A stretch of DNA of 47,065 nt from Glutinoglossum americanum (lineage: Eukaryota; Ascomycota; Geoglossomycetes; Geoglossales; Geoglossaceae), in assembly GCA_020080175.1 (NCBI GenBank), contig JAGHQL010000196.1, forward strand, positions 1 to 47,065, read 5' to 3'. The position numbers were made by a program, and so were the translations under genes. Positions 45,557 through 47,065 of this stretch are shown here, piece after piece. Each line of letters starts with the position of its first letter. The first letter of the stretch is position 1. A model generated the notes under the pieces. It was not told where the DNA came from. It did not search any database and was given only the letters and a program-made list of their open reading frames with translations.

Positions 45557-47065
45557 ATGACGCCCGACAGCGAGACTGAGACTTTTTTCGAGTATGCCGA
45601 TGCCTCGCTTGTTCCTTTTCAAGTTCTGAGGTTCCTAGGTCATGGCAGCTTTGCTTGTGTCGAAGAGGTCCGTCATACCTCTGACGGAACAGTCTTTGCG
45701 AGGAAGTCCACACGGGTTCGCGCATTTCAGGCAGCAAAGATCACTGAGGCAGTGCAGAGAGAGGTCGGAATCGTACAGAGACTTCGACATGCACATGTCA
45801 TATCTATACGCAGCGTCTACAGGGAGCCCAAATCAATAGGGATCATTATGTTGCCTGTGGCTGACGGAGACTTGGACTGGTTTTATGAGAAGTGTGCCGA
45901 TGAAAACTTCCCCGCTGAACTTTTGTCGCTCTTGAGAGTCTGGTTTGCATGCCTCAGTGATGCTCTGGCCTACATCCACGACCAAAACGTAAGACACAAA
46001 GATATCAAGCCTGGAAATATCTTGGTTCGTGATGAGTTGGTCTACTTCACCGACTTTGGACTTGCGAAAGACTTTGACTCGGAGATGACGAGTTCGACTG
46101 AAGGATATGTTTTTGGGAAGACACCAATGTATAGCCCACCAGAGATCATCTCAGAAGGAAAACGCAGCCGCTCCGCAGATATCTTCTCACTCGGCTGCGT
46201 CTTTACTGAAATGGCGACTTTGCTCGACAGACGCTCCATCGCTGAGTTCATTGAACATAGGGTCAAAGGCAATACTTATGCTTACTACAAAACTTTGGAT
46301 AACGTTGCAGAGTGGCTTAGAGGGTCGACTTGTTTTGACAACTTCATTAGACGAATGCTCTCCATACAGCCCGAAAAGCGGCCATCAGCAGCGAAAATTC
46401 GGCATATCGTAAGTCGCGGGGGAGTAGATGGGGTTGTTGGGCTCAATTGTCAGCACCGCCTCACCGGTATTCCGGAGCCACAAGACTCAGCTGAAGTTCT
46501 CAATGATACATCAACATCAGATGTTGACTCGCAGGTCCCGACCCCCGAGTTAGTTCATCTCAGTGGCTCTATTGATGAAATTTACAATGCAAACACCTCT
46601 CAGCCTGACGGTTCCCTCATGCCACATGTTAGTGATCTTTTACCGGAGATAGAAGCACCATCATCAGTACTGGAGAGGGGTGAGAACATCGATGCAAACG
46701 GTAGGTTAAAACAGATATCACTGCATGAGGCGGCCTGCAGTGGGGATGAGGCCGCAGCGAGGCTGCTGCTCGAGATGGGGGTTGACGTCGCCACGAAGGA
46801 CAAATCGGGATGGACAGCGCTGCACTGGGCTGCCGAGAGGGGGCACGAGGCTGTAGTGCAGCTGCTTCTTGAGAAAGGGGCCGACGTCGCCGCGAAGGAC
46901 GAACCAGGATTGACAGCGCTGCACTTGGCTGCCTGGATGGGGCGCGAGGCTGTAGCGCAGCTGCTTCTTGAGAAAGGGGCCGACGTCGCCGCGAAGGACG
47001 AATCAGGATGGACAGCGCTGCACTTGGCTGCCTGGATGGGGCGCGAGGCTGTAGCGCAGCTGCTT
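45557..47065 (+). CDS. Ser/Thr protein kinase - ankyrin repeat protein (continues beyond the window)
   Basis: The frame is open from the ATG at 45557 to the window end (503 codons) without a stop. Residues 20-275 form a protein kinase domain: glycine loop LGHGSFACV (28-35), Lys50 in VFARKS, catalytic loop HKDIKPGN (147-154), DFGLAKDF (166-173), SPPEII in place of APE, DIFSLGCVFTEMA, and a Pro-Glu-Lys-Arg-Pro close. All catalytic residues are present, although HKD replaces the usual HRD. A linker of about 110 residues rich in Ser, Asp and Pro follows. Ankyrin repeats start near 386 (ISLHEAACSGDEAAARLLL), and the last units are almost identical to each other. By analogy with fungal STAND-like proteins the ankyrins could be the ligand-binding part and the kinase the output. 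The full length and the C-terminus are outside the window. Confidence 0.9.
   Translation, partial: MTPDSETETFFEYADASLVPFQVLRFLGHGSFACVEEVRHTSDGTVFARKSTRVRAFQAAKITEAVQREVGIVQRLRHAHVISIRSVYREPKSIGIIMLPVADGDLDWFYEKCADENFPAELLSLLRVWFACLSDALAYIHDQNVRHKDIKPGNILVRDELVYFTDFGLAKDFDSEMTSSTEGYVFGKTPMYSPPEIISEGKRSRSADIFSLGCVFTEMATLLDRRSIAEFIEHRVKGNTYAYYKTLDNVAEWLRGSTCFDNFIRRMLSIQPEKRPSAAKIRHIVSRGGVDGVVGLNCQHRLTGIPEPQDSAEVLNDTSTSDVDSQVPTPELVHLSGSIDEIYNANTSQPDGSLMPHVSDLLPEIEAPSSVLERGENIDANGRLKQISLHEAACSGDEAAARLLLEMGVDVATKDKSGWTALHWAAERGHEAVVQLLLEKGADVAAKDEPGLTALHLAAWMGREAVAQLLLEKGADVAAKDESGWTALHLAAWMGREAVAQLL
46762..47065 (+). repeat. Near-identical 99-base ankyrin units
   Basis: Units start at 46762, 46861, 46960 and 47059 with exact 99-base (33-residue) spacing. 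The units at 46861 and 46960 differ by only two bases that I can see (gaaccaggattg against gaatcaggatgg). The unit at 46762 is clearly more diverged. The array continues past the window end. Each unit encodes the canonical ankyrin core TALHLAAWMGREAVAQLLL then EKGADVAAKDE. Confidence 0.93.

Noticed and set aside
1-47065. CRISPR arrays, rRNA genes, intact LTR or viral elements
   Set aside because: No short regularly spaced repeats, rRNA-like sequence, long terminal repeats, reverse transcriptase, integrase or capsid-like motifs were seen in reading both strands.

Overview
The window looks like nuclear DNA of a filamentous ascomycete (Pezizomycotina, perhaps Sordariomycetes). The gene models need short GT-AG introns (mostly about 45-110 bases, many with a CTAAC/CTAAT-like branch site). 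The gene content is typical of accessory regions in these fungi: NACHT-type NLR (STAND) proteins with different N-terminal and repeat domains, a kinase-ankyrin protein, a QDR-like drug/H+ antiporter and a fructosamine-kinase family protein. All models were built by eye from reading frames and splice signals. Family names come from memory and no database was searched.

Layout. (1) 0.9-20.5 kb holds three NLR genes, all on the minus strand, with a quinone-oxidoreductase-like gene between the first two. NLR-A (879-7151) is NACHT plus ankyrin plus about 31 diverged 28-30 residue ITEEVLKAAA-type repeats, and looks like a pseudogene. NLR-B (10760-13650) is an intact two-exon NACHT protein with a helical N-terminus. 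NLR-C (15493-20525) is an intact five-exon alpha/beta-hydrolase - NACHT - WD40-like protein. (2) 21.4-25.7 kb holds a four-exon fructosamine-3-kinase family gene and a convergent five-exon MFS transporter gene, with a very AT-rich block between them. (3) 27.6-32.2 kb holds a six-TM membrane protein and an unrecognised four-exon gene with an Asp/Tyr-rich tail. (4) 32.2-39.4 kb is gene-poor, with a possible gene relic, a minisatellite-like stretch and homopolymer tracts. (5) 39.4-47.1 kb holds a conserved-looking single-exon gene with a Ser-rich disordered N-terminus, a two-exon gene of unknown function, a fragment resembling a pogo/Fot1 transposase helix-turn-helix, and a Ser/Thr kinase-ankyrin gene that runs off the window end with near-identical 99-base ankyrin units.

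How they may work together: fungal NLRs are thought to use the repeat domain as sensor, NACHT as an oligomerisation switch and the N-terminal domain as effector. The window carries different effector/sensor combinations side by side plus a kinase-ankyrin protein that could act similarly. The repeat arrays are at opposite stages: the NLR-A repeats are old and diverged and the gene is broken, while the kinase-ankyrin repeats are nearly identical and look actively homogenised. A shared immune or allorecognition role is inference.
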